A DNA stretch of 64,000 nucleotides from Thunnus maccoyii (GCF_910596095.1 NC_056550.1:27605199-27669198); one strand, 5' to 3'. Counted from the stretch's first letter, positions 1 through 19,692 are shown. The notes: generated by a model not told the origin, from the sequence alone. Made by a program: numbers and translations.

Positions 1-460
1 TACCACAAAATTGTACTTAAGTACAGTAATTGAGTAAATGTACTAAATTCCTTTCCACGACTGGATGTAATAATAAAATAAAAAATAAAATTGATCAAAT
101 CAGGGCAGAACGAAAGAAAGAAAAGTCTTGTCCAAGTTGAGTAAAATCTCAAAGTCCAAACATTTTGAAGATTAAACATTGCTAAAGGGCAAAAACAATA
201 AACTAGTTTTATTTAATGTTTAACTAATTTTAAGGAAGTTTGGAAGTAGTTAAGGAGAAATTCATGTAAATGTGAAATCTGAACTACAGGCGTCAGATAA
301 ATGTAGTGGAATAAAAAGTACAATATATCTGCCTGAAAAGTTTCCTAAAATAGAAAACTGTGTAATAAATATACTCAGTAACTCGTCACCTCCACCTGAT
401 TTTGTTGCTCCAAGAATCCATAAATGGAAATTATTTTGTACAGGACTCTGTTCTGAGGGC
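1..460 (-). repeat. Dispersed fish repeat rich in 'acttaagtac' steps
   Basis: The sequence is a run of AGTAC/ACTTAAG/TTACTC words that recurs in this window at about 10.0-10.85, 19.98-20.15, 24.72-25.19 and 46.95-47.17 kb. In several copies the order is: unit with 'gaaagtaactaagtac', then 'gaggtacttgtactt', then 'tctactccactacattta'. Here it reads on the minus strand. The internal homology shows it is an interspersed repeat. I cannot name the family. The 63-residue ORF inside it is not a gene. Confidence 0.6.
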
Positions 461-2490
461 TAAAAAATGAAATGATAACATACTATTTATAGCAGATAAT
501 CATGTGAAGGAAGCAGCAGCTCGTGCTTCAGCTTAGCTTATTTGGTTAGCAAATAGCTGTCATTCATCCTGTCACTGACTGTAAAGAGTCACTATAAATC
601 ACAGCATCTGATACTGTATTCATGTCCTAAGGTTCTGGAGAATCTAGGAATTGGGGGATTTTTTTTGACGTGATGACAGTTTACTTTTTACTTTATCCAA
701 TTTAAATTTCTTTGAACACACTGGGTTACATGTTTTATGGATGGACACTGGCAGGCAGCACTTGGTTAAGGTCAGAGAAAGATCATGGTCTTTGTTTAAG
801 ACAGAAAAATTCTGCAGTGACATGAAGCAGGAGACACAACATGTTCATTAACATTTAACCAAAAATCACCATTTTTCACTAACATTTGCTTTTGTTGTCT
901 AAATTAAAACAATATTTGGTTGGTTTAATGATACACGTCAGGGTCCCTTAAAATAACATGACAGGTGAGAGATATGTGAAGTATGTCAACATCCAATCAT
1001 TGCACTGATAAATAACACAATGCCTATTGTTTGTTAAGGCTGTGTGTGCTGTTGTTAGATTGTACAGGTAGGTGTTATTTCCTACTACACATTTCTTCCT
1101 GTCATGTCTCACATGGTGCCATGAGGTCAGTAATTACACTGTAGGATTTCTTTTTTTTAAGTCAGTAATAACACTTTTTGTGCATTTTTTTTGCCGTCAA
1201 AAATGTGCTGACTCTGCAGGTTTTGTCACTCTGTTCTGAATTTTGGCCTAAACCATTTTTGTTTGATTGTTTAGCTGCATATTTACTTTAATGAAACATG
1301 TTTTCAATTCCAGTTTTAATCGCCAAAACCCCCTGTAGCCTATATGTTCATTAATAATCCTCATATGTACTGTAAGTCTAACAACTGAACCTTGGACGTG
1401 GCTCCACTGGCACTTTTCTCTCTCTGATTATTTTTCTTTTGTCCAATGAACTTTAATTATAATTTTTATAATGTAACAACAGTAGAACATGATGTCAGGG
1501 AGGAAGATAGACAACTACACATACAGGTAATTAAAGATATGAAAAAAAACAAATAAATATTCAAATGAAGAAAGATAAATAATGCCAGAGCAAAAATAAA
1601 CAAAGAAATTTAAGAAAAGAGAAGAAATACAATTATACAACCATCAGTAAAGTAGTCCAATAGTTTTAAAAGCTTGTTTGTTCTAAGAAGACTTTTCTTT
1701 ATTTTTTAGTTTATTTGTTCCATCAAACTAACAAGCTGTGTCCATTAATGACTAAATTATGCCAATACTGCCCTCATATTAATAGCTTTATCACCTTAAT
1801 TATATTTTTATCAGTTTAATACAGTTTGTAATGTTCAGTACGATCTTGGACTGCGATGCAGTGATACATCCTGTTTTCACATCATTTATAAAAACAGAAA
1901 TGTTATGGTTGTAGTATTTAGCTGGAAACAAAAATGACAATCACAAAAAAGTGTCCTCCCTCTTCTAGTATGACCTCATTTATTTTGGATCTTGGTATAA
2001 TCACAGCTGAAAAACCCCCAAAATGAATAAAAAACATCATAAGTATGAAGGTCTTAAATGTCCTGCTTGAATCCTTTTAAATAATATTTGGAAAGATGTA
2101 CAACTTCTATTTAATTTAATTACTGGCCAAACTTTATTCCAGATGTTTTTCCGACAACAAATAGCTCTGGGAAATGGTATAAAAGTTTATAAACCTTCCC
2201 AGTGACTGACTGAGGGGCAGGGGAGAAAAATATAAAGGACACCTGATACATTCAGTGGGTCCCATCAGCAGAGAACAATGATCCATGTTTAGTAAAACAT
2301 CCCCAATTAAGATGAACATTTTACACAGTGGCTCAGAATATACACTAAGGAAAACAACACCTCTGTATTTAAAAAGGATTCATTTTTTAAAAATCTATTT
2401 AGCAAACATCTCTGAAATATAACACAGGGAACGTTTTAAATGTTTATTTCTCAAACACATCTGTGGCAAAAACAAGGAACTATTAACATT
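461..2490. other. Intergenic, no gene recognised
   Basis: AT-rich DNA with no ORF that resembles a protein family and no convincing pair of splice sites around an open frame. It contains short A/T runs and weak similarity to dispersed repeats. I see nothing functional that I can support. Confidence 0.5.
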
Positions 2491-2497
2491 TTGAGAA

Positions 2498-2827
2498 TTA
2501 GCTGTTTTGAGCCGTCTTGTCAGGGAAACAAGAAGCAATATTGGTGAAAAAAAAGGAGAATTCTTTTGGCCATGAGTTTGTAAATGTTAGCGACCTCATT
2601 TTGGTCCATTTGGACCTTCCCTCCCTCTCAATGGACGTCAGCAGAGGTTCTGAGAGCCTTCCTTCTCCACATCTGTTTGTAAGCTGGATCTTGATCAGCT
2701 TCAGTTTGGAGAATGATTGCTCAACTGATGCAGTCATCACTGGCAGCTCAGACTGCACTGACCCAAAGACAACAGAACCATGTAAACTAGTGAGTAGAAC
2801 TGTACCAGAACCAACTGAATGGAACAA
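2498..2827 (-). pseudogene. hAT-type transposase C-terminal remnant
   Basis: The minus-strand frame contains 'TASVEQSFSKLKLIKIQL' followed by 'RLSEPLLTSIERE'. This matches the pattern of the C-terminal dimerisation region of hAT transposases and of the domesticated ZMYM-type proteins derived from them (an ASVERSFSxLKxIK core, then RLxxLxxLxIE). Only about 110 residues are open, and no upstream BED finger or catalytic core is visible. It is therefore a 3' fragment or a decayed copy. The overlapping plus-strand ORF at 2517-2861 is its antisense shadow. Confidence 0.6.
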
Positions 2828-3479
2828 TGTTACAGCTACAACAACTACAACATGTTTTTAAGGGTTCTTTATTTTCATGATGGTCAGCATACATTCATTT
2901 CTACCATAATTGTAGAGGAATTTTCCTTCTTTAGCCTCAAAGGTAATATGACTGTTATTTAGACGAGTGGTCATTTTTGGGTCATCTGCAAACCTTGGAG
3001 GAGTAGGTCATGACCTCTCTCTTTCAGAGCAGTTCATCTCTCTGTCTGCTAAGGATGACTGAGCAACGCAGCTGTCCTGATAAGGCTGGCTGTCTCCTTG
3101 GGAAACTAAGGTTGTAGAAGAAATGCTGTGCTCTGTTTCAGATGGCCAGACTGTCTCTTCTAAGAATATATTGCATGTTACCTGAATGTGTGAACAATGG
3201 TTCACTTAGGTCGGTGTAGTTTCTTGTTCAGGATCTAGTACCCAATAGAATCCTCACACCTGTATGGATGAGTAAAGAATAACCTTATTTGGACATGTAG
3301 TAAATCTCGAGGGTCTAGTGAAGGATCAAATACTCCCCACCAGGAGGTAACCTTCAGAATTGAGAAGCATTAAACAGTGTTTCACTTGTACTGCTAATAT
3401 CTGTTCTCTTCTAGCTTAGTCTAGCTTCAATAAATCCATGTCTCCTGAAACCTTCGTCAGTTAGGAGTTAGACAGTTCT

Positions 3480-4060
3480 AAATATTTTCCTTCACAATAA
3501 TGGCCAGTTTACTCCATCATAAGGGCATTTTACAGGCAAAGTATCTCATGTTCTTCACTGGAAGGGCACTTCACCATGTCTTTTGTTATTCAAGGGCACT
3601 CATCATGGCATCATGTTTTCTAACACCCGGGGGCACCCTAGAGGGCACTTAATCCCTTTTTTCATTGAAAGTGCACCCAATTCTGCACTAAAGTTAGGGG
3701 AACCCTAAATGGCACTTTTTCCACTAGAAGGGCAGCCATACAAAACCTCCAGCTCAGCCCATTACAAGAGCAACTCAGAGGGCTCTGCATTACATCATGT
3801 GGGGATATTTTACAGGGAACTATCACATTTTCTTCAACTGAAAAAGCATCCTTGAGGGCATTTCATCCCAGATTGTTACATATACAGGCACTCTATAGAG
3901 CATTTCATCCTGATTAACCATAACTAAGACAGTAATTACAGAACAGGTGTGGGGGCACCTTAGAGGACATTTTATCATGTTTGCTTTATTGTGGGGTTAA
4001 CTTAAAGGGCACTTTTGCTTTTGCTTTTGCTTTTCACTTTTTTGCCCCCTTGAGTCCACC
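3480..4060. repeat. Degenerate GGGCACTT-containing repeat block
   Basis: Words of the form 'agggcactt', 'gagggcactt', 'gggcattt' or 'gggcacc' recur roughly every 30-60 bases, usually followed by ATC or CATC, with variable spacers. The block ends with a short run of 'ttttgc' units at about 4014-4036. The spacing is irregular, so it is not a clean minisatellite. No open frame spans it. It may be an old decayed tandem array or a non-coding part of a transposon; it lies about 700 bases upstream, in minus-strand sense, of the hAT remnant. Confidence 0.5.
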
Positions 4061-4431
4061 ATTGAACCTACCTGTTCGATGACGGTGAAAAGCCATTAAA
4101 AGGAACCAATAAATTATAGGATGGTACAGCACTTAAATTCTGGTTATTGAAGCCTTTCATGATCATAATGATTTCTGAAGCAATGCCATCGAAAACAACA
4201 ACTCTTTTGAAGCTGGAATTTTTTTCTCTCTCTGTTAGCTGAGAGAAGAGACGGTAAAATGAGTGTCACTCATATTTAAAAATCTGTGTTTAAGTGAGTT
4301 TAGTAGTCAATATTGTGATCATCACAAGCATCCTCCCACGGACATATCATGTGTCAATATATCACATAAAGTATCAGTGAATATAAATGCTGAATTGTTG
4401 TTTCAAGAGCTGTTTGTTTTCTGTTTTTCAG

Positions 4432-12314
<7,883 letters not shown>

Positions 12315-12387
12315 GAACCTACCTTTACCTCTAAATAGGTTTATATGATGTGACGGGCACAAATGAATGTGAACAACCATGAGAGAC

Positions 12388-12393
12388 AATAAA
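12388..12393 (+). terminator. Polyadenylation signal of the serine protease gene
   Basis: AATAAA lies about 75 bases after the stop codon at 12312-12314. It is the first canonical signal downstream, so the 3' UTR is probably about 100 bases long. Confidence 0.7.
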
Positions 12394-12479
12394 GGCTTAA
12401 CGCTGCATTAACTAATCTATGACTCGATTCTGTCTTTATTGGCGACCACTAGGAATAGAGAAGTGAAGTGTGCTGGGTT

Positions 12480-12960
12480 ACATCAGAGTGGTCTTTTAAT
12501 TAAAGTCTCCTCCACTCAAAAATCTGGTTCCTACAGTGGAATGTTTTAGCTTCACTGTGCAGAATGATGCATGTGCAGAGTTTGACACTAGAAGGCTGTT
12601 TTTCTCATTCAGCTACTGAAAGTGGGAAGTTTCTCTGAGCTCATTGTAAATGTAATTTTAAGGGGCGGGACTACAAGCATGAATTGTGACATCACAAATA
12701 ATTTGGAAGCCAATCATGGTCCAATATTCAACTTACACAAGTGTGATGTGGAACAAACACTGAGAATGGACCTTACAGTGAAGTAGGAGACATCTTGTGT
12801 CCAGCAGGAAAACTTTTGAAATGAAAAATATTTGCATATTCATAGATCCTGGAATTTTTAATGAGGAAGAAGGAAGAGGTGCCATTTTAAGGTTTTTAAC
12901 AAGATAATTGAACTTTTTTTGTGGAAAAACCATATCCGTTAATTTAGTCACTTTTCTAGT
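12480..12960 (-). repeat. Dispersed repeat, inverted copy of part of 7420-7960
   Basis: The minus strand repeats the sequence seen around 7500-7620. No gene is supported here. Confidence 0.65.
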
Positions 12961-13130
12961 ATGAACACACTACACACTCAAAATCTGATTACAATTAGTG
13001 TGTAATATGTAATTGGTACACAGCTCATGTTTTGTGGCGAGGCAAACTTTTCAGGATTTTTTAGATTTTTTAGTTAAAATGACACCTCCAGCTCACTTCT
13101 CTACTCTATTCCAACAATAAAACATGATTT

Positions 13131-13159
13131 GTGCTGTTCGTGTTGGACACGAACAGCAC
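13131..13159. repeat. Perfect 13-bp hairpin with 3-base loop
   Basis: GTGCTGTTCGTGT, then TGG, then ACACGAACAGCAC. The arms are perfectly complementary. It lies in an intergenic region with no adjacent ORF. Confidence 0.9.
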
Positions 13160-13904
13160 AACTATAATTTGGTCATTGTTGACCTTTTTTCTTTTTTGGC
13201 CAAATAAGAGATTCTGGACGCTAACTGCTTTCGGTCTATGAATGAAAGGGATAATGTGGGTGTAAAATGAAGAATTATTTAAGCTCCACTGAACAAATGT
13301 TTGTATATGTAGCCTTGCAGTTTTTTGAAGCTATGTGGTTTTTTATTGTTATTTTTTAATCATCACAACAATGAAATATGTGTAATCTTATATGATTTTC
13401 ACTTTCTGTAGTGTTTAGACGTGAATGATTGTTAAACAGGTTTTCCTGCAGTCTTTAACAAATGGACTGAAAAATCTTTAAGAAGCATATTTTAGATGTC
13501 TGATGAACACAGTGACAATGATTTGCCTGTCCATCACCTACGTCATAATATCACAGAGCTACTGTACAATAACAGAGGTTACTACCTGAAAAGACAAAGC
13601 ACTTAAACAGTATTTGCTTTATAAATACTTAAAAGCTGCACTTGAAATTGATGATTATTTTGCCTTGAAAGGTAAATGTCAATTTCAAGTCTTACCAAGC
13701 ACTGTCACACAAAACTGTCCAGTAAATGTGAAAATTGTAAACAATTTTCCCGTTTGTCATGTTGTCATTTTTTTGGAATTGTCCACATGGTCCACATTAA
13801 TAATAGTTTGCTTGTATAATCTGTATTTAGCTCTGTGGAATATATGCATGTATTGACACATCAGAGTCCTGAGGTCCTACCATCAGACCACCAACTCAAA
13901 CAAA

Positions 13905-14354
13905 AGTTTATCTGAAGCTAATATGAAGCTTCAGCGTCCAAATGAGTCAAATCAAGTAGATATCTTTCAACGTTACAGTCTTTTTAGTGCCAAAGTCCCT
14001 CTTTTTGTTACTATACTTCCACCTGCAGCTCAACAGGGAAACACTGTCCGAGGAAACACAAAGAGGGAATTTGATGCTAAAAAGACTGTAAATGTGTCAG
14101 ATATCCACTTGATGTGACTAACTCAGACTGCTGAAGACTCATATAAGCTTCACATCAACTTTTAAATGACTGTGTGGACACACTGTGGATTTTGGCCTCC
14201 ATCACTTCCATTGAAAGCACATTTGAAGGATCTTTTAATATCCAGTATGAACAGGAGGAATGATTACAGCGAGGAAAAACCTCTTTCACTGTTCATATGG
14301 ACACCTGACTGTTGGTTTAAAACACACTTGGAAAATTGCGAACCCATCCTTTAA
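13905..14354 (+). mobile_element. TTAA-type inverted-repeat element, copy 2
   Basis: It is homologous to 4558-5077 and ends in CCTTTAA, with 'acaggaggaatgattacag' near the right end. The left TTAA edge is not recognisable, so the copy is truncated or diverged there. The short ORFs inside it recur in the copy at 20.7 kb and are not genes. Confidence 0.65.
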
Positions 14355-14940
14355 ACAACTTATAATGACACGACCGACTGGGAGGACATTGCTCAAGTTT
14401 CCGAAATGAGAAATATACTCAATGTAAAATTCTTTCAGCAGGTTGAGCTTCATAATTATGCTAAATATTTATTTTAGGGTTGTGGAAACTTCAAGGTGAT
14501 CAAAATCTACCGACAGAGCAGATATGAGAAGAAAGAGAACAAGTTCAAACCAAATTTAAAACATTTCAGAATTTTATAAAACCTTCAAAACGTATAAAAT
14601 AAAACCACAACGCTACTTTTTGTCATTTTTACATGTAGAATATTTTCTAATGTTAACTCAATGAACTGAATCAAAACATACAATACAGAAGGCACTTCCA
14701 GCAACTTTTAAGTAGATCAACAAAACCAGGTCTGGATCTCAGTGTGATCCCACTGCGGTGCAGAGCCTGTAGGTAAATGCAATCTGCAGTCCATTCGACT
14801 GTTTCATCACCATCAACAGACTCACACAAAGGGCTTCTCATATTTATAATTACATATGAAACAACACTCACAGAGCTGCAACAGTTTTTGGGTTGAGATC
14901 CTGTTTCTCACTTCAGTTCTGGTGGGAAAACTGAATACTT

Positions 14941-15136
14941 TCAATGGCAATGTTAACAGGCTTTAGCATGTTCAACATCTTAGCTTAGCATGTTAGCATG
15001 CTAACATTTGCTAAACAGCACTAAAATCAAAGAAGAGTTCAGGCTGATGGGAATGTTGGACAAAGTGTTGGACAAATTCAAATTTGGACCTGAAGGTGGC
15101 GCTACAAGAAAAGTTAAAGGAATTTTCTTCTTCTTT
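14941..15136 (+). repeat. Older fish repeat, left half
   Basis: The sequence from 'ttagcatgttagcatgctaac' neighbourhood through 'gacctgaaggtggcgcta' resembles a repeat I know from fish genomes. That repeat normally continues into a segment with 'ttacaattcatcctgagg', which here appears only at about 15664-15760, after an inserted element. Confidence 0.5.
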
Positions 15137-15663
15137 TCTTTATTTTTCTCCTTGTCAACAAATCTCATGTTTGGATCCAAACCAACAATGAACTGATCTA
15201 CTAACCAGTATTGTGTGTGTATCAAAGCCTGATATATCTTATTCCTCTGTCAGTAGAGGGAGACAGACGCCGCTTTACTAGCTTGGTGTGCTACATGTCA
15301 CGACCTCTTGACTCTTGAATTTCTCAGTTAACTTCAGTACAAAGTAAAGAGGTTGTGAAAGTGAAGCTGTAAACAGAACCAGACATGCGTGTCTGCTGTA
15401 CTAGGATCCTCACTGCTGAGAGTTACTATCTTATCACTGTTATTAGTCTTTGGAGCCGTTTCTAAACAAACTAACGTGACCAAACTCTTCATGATGAAGG
15501 AACATGTGACCCAGTGCAGCGCTGTGACTCACTGACGTGTTTTTAATAGTTTCTGGACAACAACGGAGGAATAAGATATATCAGTAACAATACTTGTTAG
15601 TAGATCAGTTCATTGTTGGTTTGGATCCAAACATGAGATTTGTTGACAAGAAGAAAAATATAG
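15137..15663. mobile_element. Non-autonomous element with long (about 90-100 bp) terminal inverted repeats
   Basis: The left arm, with 'cttgtcaacaaatctcatg' and 'ggatccaaaccaacaatgaa' down to 'gatatatcttattcctc', is mirrored on the right from 'gaggaataagatatatc' to 'catgagatttgttgacaag' at 15567-15650. The central part is unique and non-coding. It splits an older repeat. The exact outer edges are uncertain by about 15 bases. Confidence 0.75.
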
Positions 15664-15963
15664 AATCACCAGCTTTAATGGATCACTGAAGTTATTACAA
15701 TTCATCCTGAGGGGAATGTGAACATCTGAACCGACACCAACACTGCTAGTGTAGCTAAAAGTAATGAAGGATACCATCTGCTGGTAAAAACAGAACAATT
15801 GTTGGTTTGTTTTTTAACAGATCCAGATGAGTCCAGACAGAAACCTTTGTCACGCTCCACTTTCTTCTGTCATCTCTCTCCTGTAAACGTCATTAAAAGT
15901 TGTGGTTGGTCAGCACACACGCTGGCATTAATGCACCTCCATCCTCCTCTTCTTCTTCTTCTT

Positions 15964-18900
15964 CTACTTGATCCTGATCTCGAAGCAGAGACAGTTGCAG
16001 GAGTCGCACTCAGGAGGCTGACAGGTGCAGGCACAGTCCCATTTGACACACTGTGGGGGAAAAAGAAAGGAGACGATTCACTGAGGAGAAAAACATCTGC
16101 TCGCTGAGCAAATGCAAAGCATCTTAGTTTTGGCTCGTGAACCACTGAATTGAATCCGATTTTCTTGTGAAAACCAGTGTACTCACAAGTCCACAGGAGG
16201 CAGGGAAAATGTTGAATGAAAATTTATGTGAAGTTACTTTTAGCCTGGTCTGTTACCGGCTTGATTCCAAACTGTAACGCACACGTTATTACCTGCTATC
16301 TCATGTACACACATTATACATCTGTGAATCTACATCTTAGCACCACGTTTTTTGGTGCATTTAATGTACATGTCTCTAAAACAGCTCTAAAACCCACATT
16401 ATCCCTGTTCTTGCGTCCCTCCATTGGCTTCCGGTAAGATTCAGAATAAACTACAAGATCCTGCTGATTACATATAAAGCACTACATGACCTCGCCCCTA
16501 GCTACATTTCTGAGCTCCTTGTTCCTCATTCCACTTCACAACCTCTTCGATCCTCAAATCTCGGCCTTCTATCTATCCTTGGCACAAACCGCAAATCAAG
16601 AGGTGACCGCACATTAACATTTTTAGCCCCAACTCTGTGGAAACATCTTCCACAATCCATTAGATCAGCTGAATCCTTGGACTGTTTTAAAGCTATAATA
16701 TGTAATTATTCCACATTAAAATGTCTAAAAACAACTAGACCTATGTTATATATGTTGTTGAGTTGTGTACTTACATTATCCCAAATGTTTCCAACAAGTT
16801 TCAAACCCAGAGAAATCTGTAATTTAATCAAAGTAACGGACCGTTTCATTTGGTCGCATGTCGATGGCGTCATACCTCCTCTACCAAAGAGTAAACACGC
16901 ACAAGATGCATACGGCGGCGCTGTGTTTGTCCGCTACAATGGCGTCTACCAAAGAGTAACTTACACACATACAAGATAATACATCGGCGTTGTGGTTGTT
17001 CCACACAAACTGTTATAAATTGACTTTTATTCAGTTTTAAGCCACATTTTCATGATAAATTTAGCCGGAAGACGGATTTTAGTCATTGGACGTCTGGATC
17101 TTAAGTTATCAGAGAAATAAACTGGGCAAACGTTAGCAGCAGCTCGGCTAACAGCCCCTCCAGGAAGTCCGGTGGTCACCGAACATCGTCGGAGAAACAC
17201 TGATTTTTTAGGTGAAACAGCTTTAATTAGTATTTTAACGATTTTAATCTGCGTGTACGTTTGTTTTTGGAGAGGAGGAGACCTCTGCGGATAATTCAGC
17301 TCCCGGGAGAAACCGACCGAACGTCTGGATCTAAAGTTATAAGAGAAATAAACCGAACAAGTGTTAGCAGCAGCTCGGCTAACAGCCCGTACCGGACGTC
17401 CGGTGGTCACCAAACATCGTCGGAGAAATATTGATTTTTTTAGGTGAAACAGTTTTATTCAGTGTTTTTACCTGTAATCTCCGGGTCCGTTTGTTCTGGA
17501 GAGGAGGAGACCTCTGCAGGTAAAAACATCCTGAATGATAAACACTGGAGTAATCCTATCCCAGTGAAGCTGGTTATTTAACAACGAAGACAACAACTCC
17601 CATGATCCCTTGCTACTTCACACCATCATCACACTCCGTCTTTTGTTATTGTTTTGATTGAGACCCCTAGCGACTGAAATTACATATTGTGCGTTTAAAA
17701 GACGACGTTTATATCAACAAGCCTTTCTATAGACCTCCCTTCTTGTTCTCATGTGCTGCTTTATTTCTCTCTGTGTCACGTTTGTCTATTTTATTAATCT
17801 GTTTCAATTCTGCATGTGTCTGTGAAGCGCTTTGTAACTGTGTGTTTTAAAAAGTGCTATACAAATAAAAGCTTACTTACTTACATGTGCATTAAAAACT
17901 ACCTTAAAGCATCATCGACTGTCACAAACAACAAAAATATATGTTCCTGCATTCCAGCACCCAAGAACAGAATAATAACAAGTATATACTTAATCTTATC
18001 AAAGTCCACCTATAATACTCTTCAAAATAAACTGCTGCATGAACTTAAATAATGTTGTAAACATGTATAACGTGCTATATACACTCCTGATTTGACAAAC
18101 ATGACATTGTCTGTCTTGTGTGATTGGATATATTGAAATATAATAAAATAAGACATCAGAGAGGAAGTGGTGTCTTATTTTTACGACACAATTTTAGCTT
18201 CTTAACAGATTTTGCTGCCTGATGTGAGAATGGTTTAAATTAACTTAGGAAAGTGTTTTTACAGAGATGGAAACCACCGGCTTAGTGTGACTGAAAAAGC
18301 CAAAATAGAGAGAAAAGGCTTGTTTTTTTTTAATGTAAACACATCAGTTTTAATTCCAAGTCTTTGCAAGTCGGTGAGACAAAGACAAATTTCCTTTCTT
18401 AGCGGGACAAATGGAAAATGGTCGGTAGGAATGTGGAGTGAACGTGTTTACTTACAGTAGGAGAAGGACAGTTTTTACTCAGATATGAGCGCAGGTTCGG
18501 CGGCTTAAAGTCACATATTTCAGCCAATCTGAGGCACTGTTCACATAAAGAAATGTCTGGACAGCAATCGCCACATGTTGAAGAGCAGCGGCCCTTTGAG
18601 AGACAGGAAACAAAGACAAATAAAAATCATCATCATCAACGCTGCCACACTTTAATGACTCCACTGCTGCTGAACCCAGCTAATCTATAAATTCATATTT
18701 TTGTTATATAAAAAGCCAAGCCAAGGTCATGCATAATGAATATGTCCTTTAGGGATGTTTCCAGCTACTGTATTAACTTATTTTAAGTTGCATCATTCAT
18801 ACTTTTAGATATTTTCTATTAAAACTGAAAGAATATATAATGGTTCTGTGCATCGCTGTCTGCCTCAGCGTCCACCACCAGGGTGTGTCAAAACCACACA

Positions 18901-19692
18901 TGATCACATTTGCCACATAATAATATCTCAGGAATCTACAAAAAGGGTTTTAAACAGAAGCTGAAGATGTTCTTCTTATAGAAAAACCTGCAAAATCATT
19001 TATATGATCTTTTCTTTTAATGTGTGTTTAGATGAACTGAGATTGTTTTTGTTGTTTTGTGTTGTCAGCCCATTTAAATTTGATGTTTTTCATGATATTT
19101 TCTTCTTATTTAGAAAAAGAAAACCAACAAACACAAGGTATCATACACATATTCTGAACAAAAGGGTCAAACAAGATGCCTATTCTGATGTTTTGGAGAA
19201 GTCTATGTATAGTCTTGATGTAATTTTATTAATGAACACCGTGGTAATGTTGTAACTATGTTGTTTACTGTATGTAGTGTAAGTGCAAACATTGATTATA
19301 AGAACTAATAAACAATAGTGACTTTAGTTTTGTGTTGACACTGGTCATAATGATTTAGCAACTGGAGTAGTGACGTTCTCTCTTTACCCTATATCACATT
19401 TTAGTTATTTTACACATTTTACAAACAGCGGTACAGAGAAAGGCGTCTCTGCTCTGGTTCTGTGGTTCTGTGGTTTTTCCAGCAGCACCAACCTCGAGGC
19501 AGGATCGGATCCACAGGACGATCCCCAGAACGATCATGTAAAGACTCACAGCGATTATTATCACGGCAGGCAGAGGGATGGCGAGCTCCCAGGCAGGCAG
19601 CACCTGAGGAACAGCACCGCACAGATATTAAACTACATCTTACGTTAACGGTTTCTAGAGAAAAAGTTTCAAGAATTCTTCCTCACCTGCAT
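15964..19692 (-). CDS. Small cysteine-rich single-pass membrane protein, family not recognised
   Basis: Reconstructed from four minus-strand exons: 19687-19692 (ATG CAG, then GTGAGG donor), 19493-19603, 18456-18593 and 15964-16050. All junctions are AG/GT and phase 0, giving 113 residues. Residues 3-39 carry a hydrophobic helix (LPAVIIIAVSLYMIVLGIVL) directly after a short N-terminus, so it is probably membrane-anchored with no cleaved signal. The remaining 74 residues contain 16 of the 17 cysteines, including CGDCC, CEQC, CACTC and CDSCNCLC, and end FEIRIK. The cysteine spacing could bind metal or form disulfides or palmitoylation clusters; the sequence does not decide between these. The last intron (16051-18455) carries a LINE with a nested element. 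I know no named family for it, and the first exon is the least certain. Confidence 0.7.
16380..16686 (+). mobile_element. LINE 3' region, first part (interrupted)
   Basis: One frame reads 'SLHWLPV', 'KILLITYKALHDLAPSYIS' and, further on, 'RTLTFLAPTLWKHLP', the usual closing stretch of fish non-LTR retrotransposon ORF2. It breaks off at the TTAA at 16687 and resumes at 17699. The open frame is broken elsewhere, so it is a dead copy. Confidence 0.75.
16687..17698 (+). mobile_element. TTAA-flanked non-autonomous element (about 1 kb) inserted in a LINE
   Basis: TTAA lies at both edges (16687-16690 and 17695-17698). Removing the insert rejoins the LINE as 'gactgttttaaaagacgac'. The ends resemble each other as inverted repeats ('aatatgtaatt' left, 'aattacatatt' right). 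The interior holds a diverged internal duplication, with 'cagcagctcggctaacagcc' at about 17134 and 17369. A related, reverse-oriented copy fills much of the srsf2 intron at 37870-38607. No transposase is encoded. Confidence 0.8.
17699..17885 (+). mobile_element. LINE 3' region, second part with tail
   Basis: This continues the LINE broken at 16687. It ends with 'gtgaagcgctttgtaactg' and 'gtgctatacaaataaaagc', the standard 3' UTR and tail of a common fish LINE, followed by 'ttacttacttac' units. Confidence 0.75.

Noticed and set aside
2517-2861. 114-codon plus-strand ORF
   Set aside because: Antisense to the hAT-like fragment; no family resemblance on this strand.
14166-14354. 62-codon ORF with a twin at 20706-20963 on the other strand
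   Set aside because: It is within the TTAA-type element family.
15870-16145. 91-codon minus-strand ORF and its plus-strand counterpart
   Set aside because: The real coding content here is the 28-codon terminal exon at 15964-16050 in another frame, defined by a good acceptor and the Cys-rich peptide.
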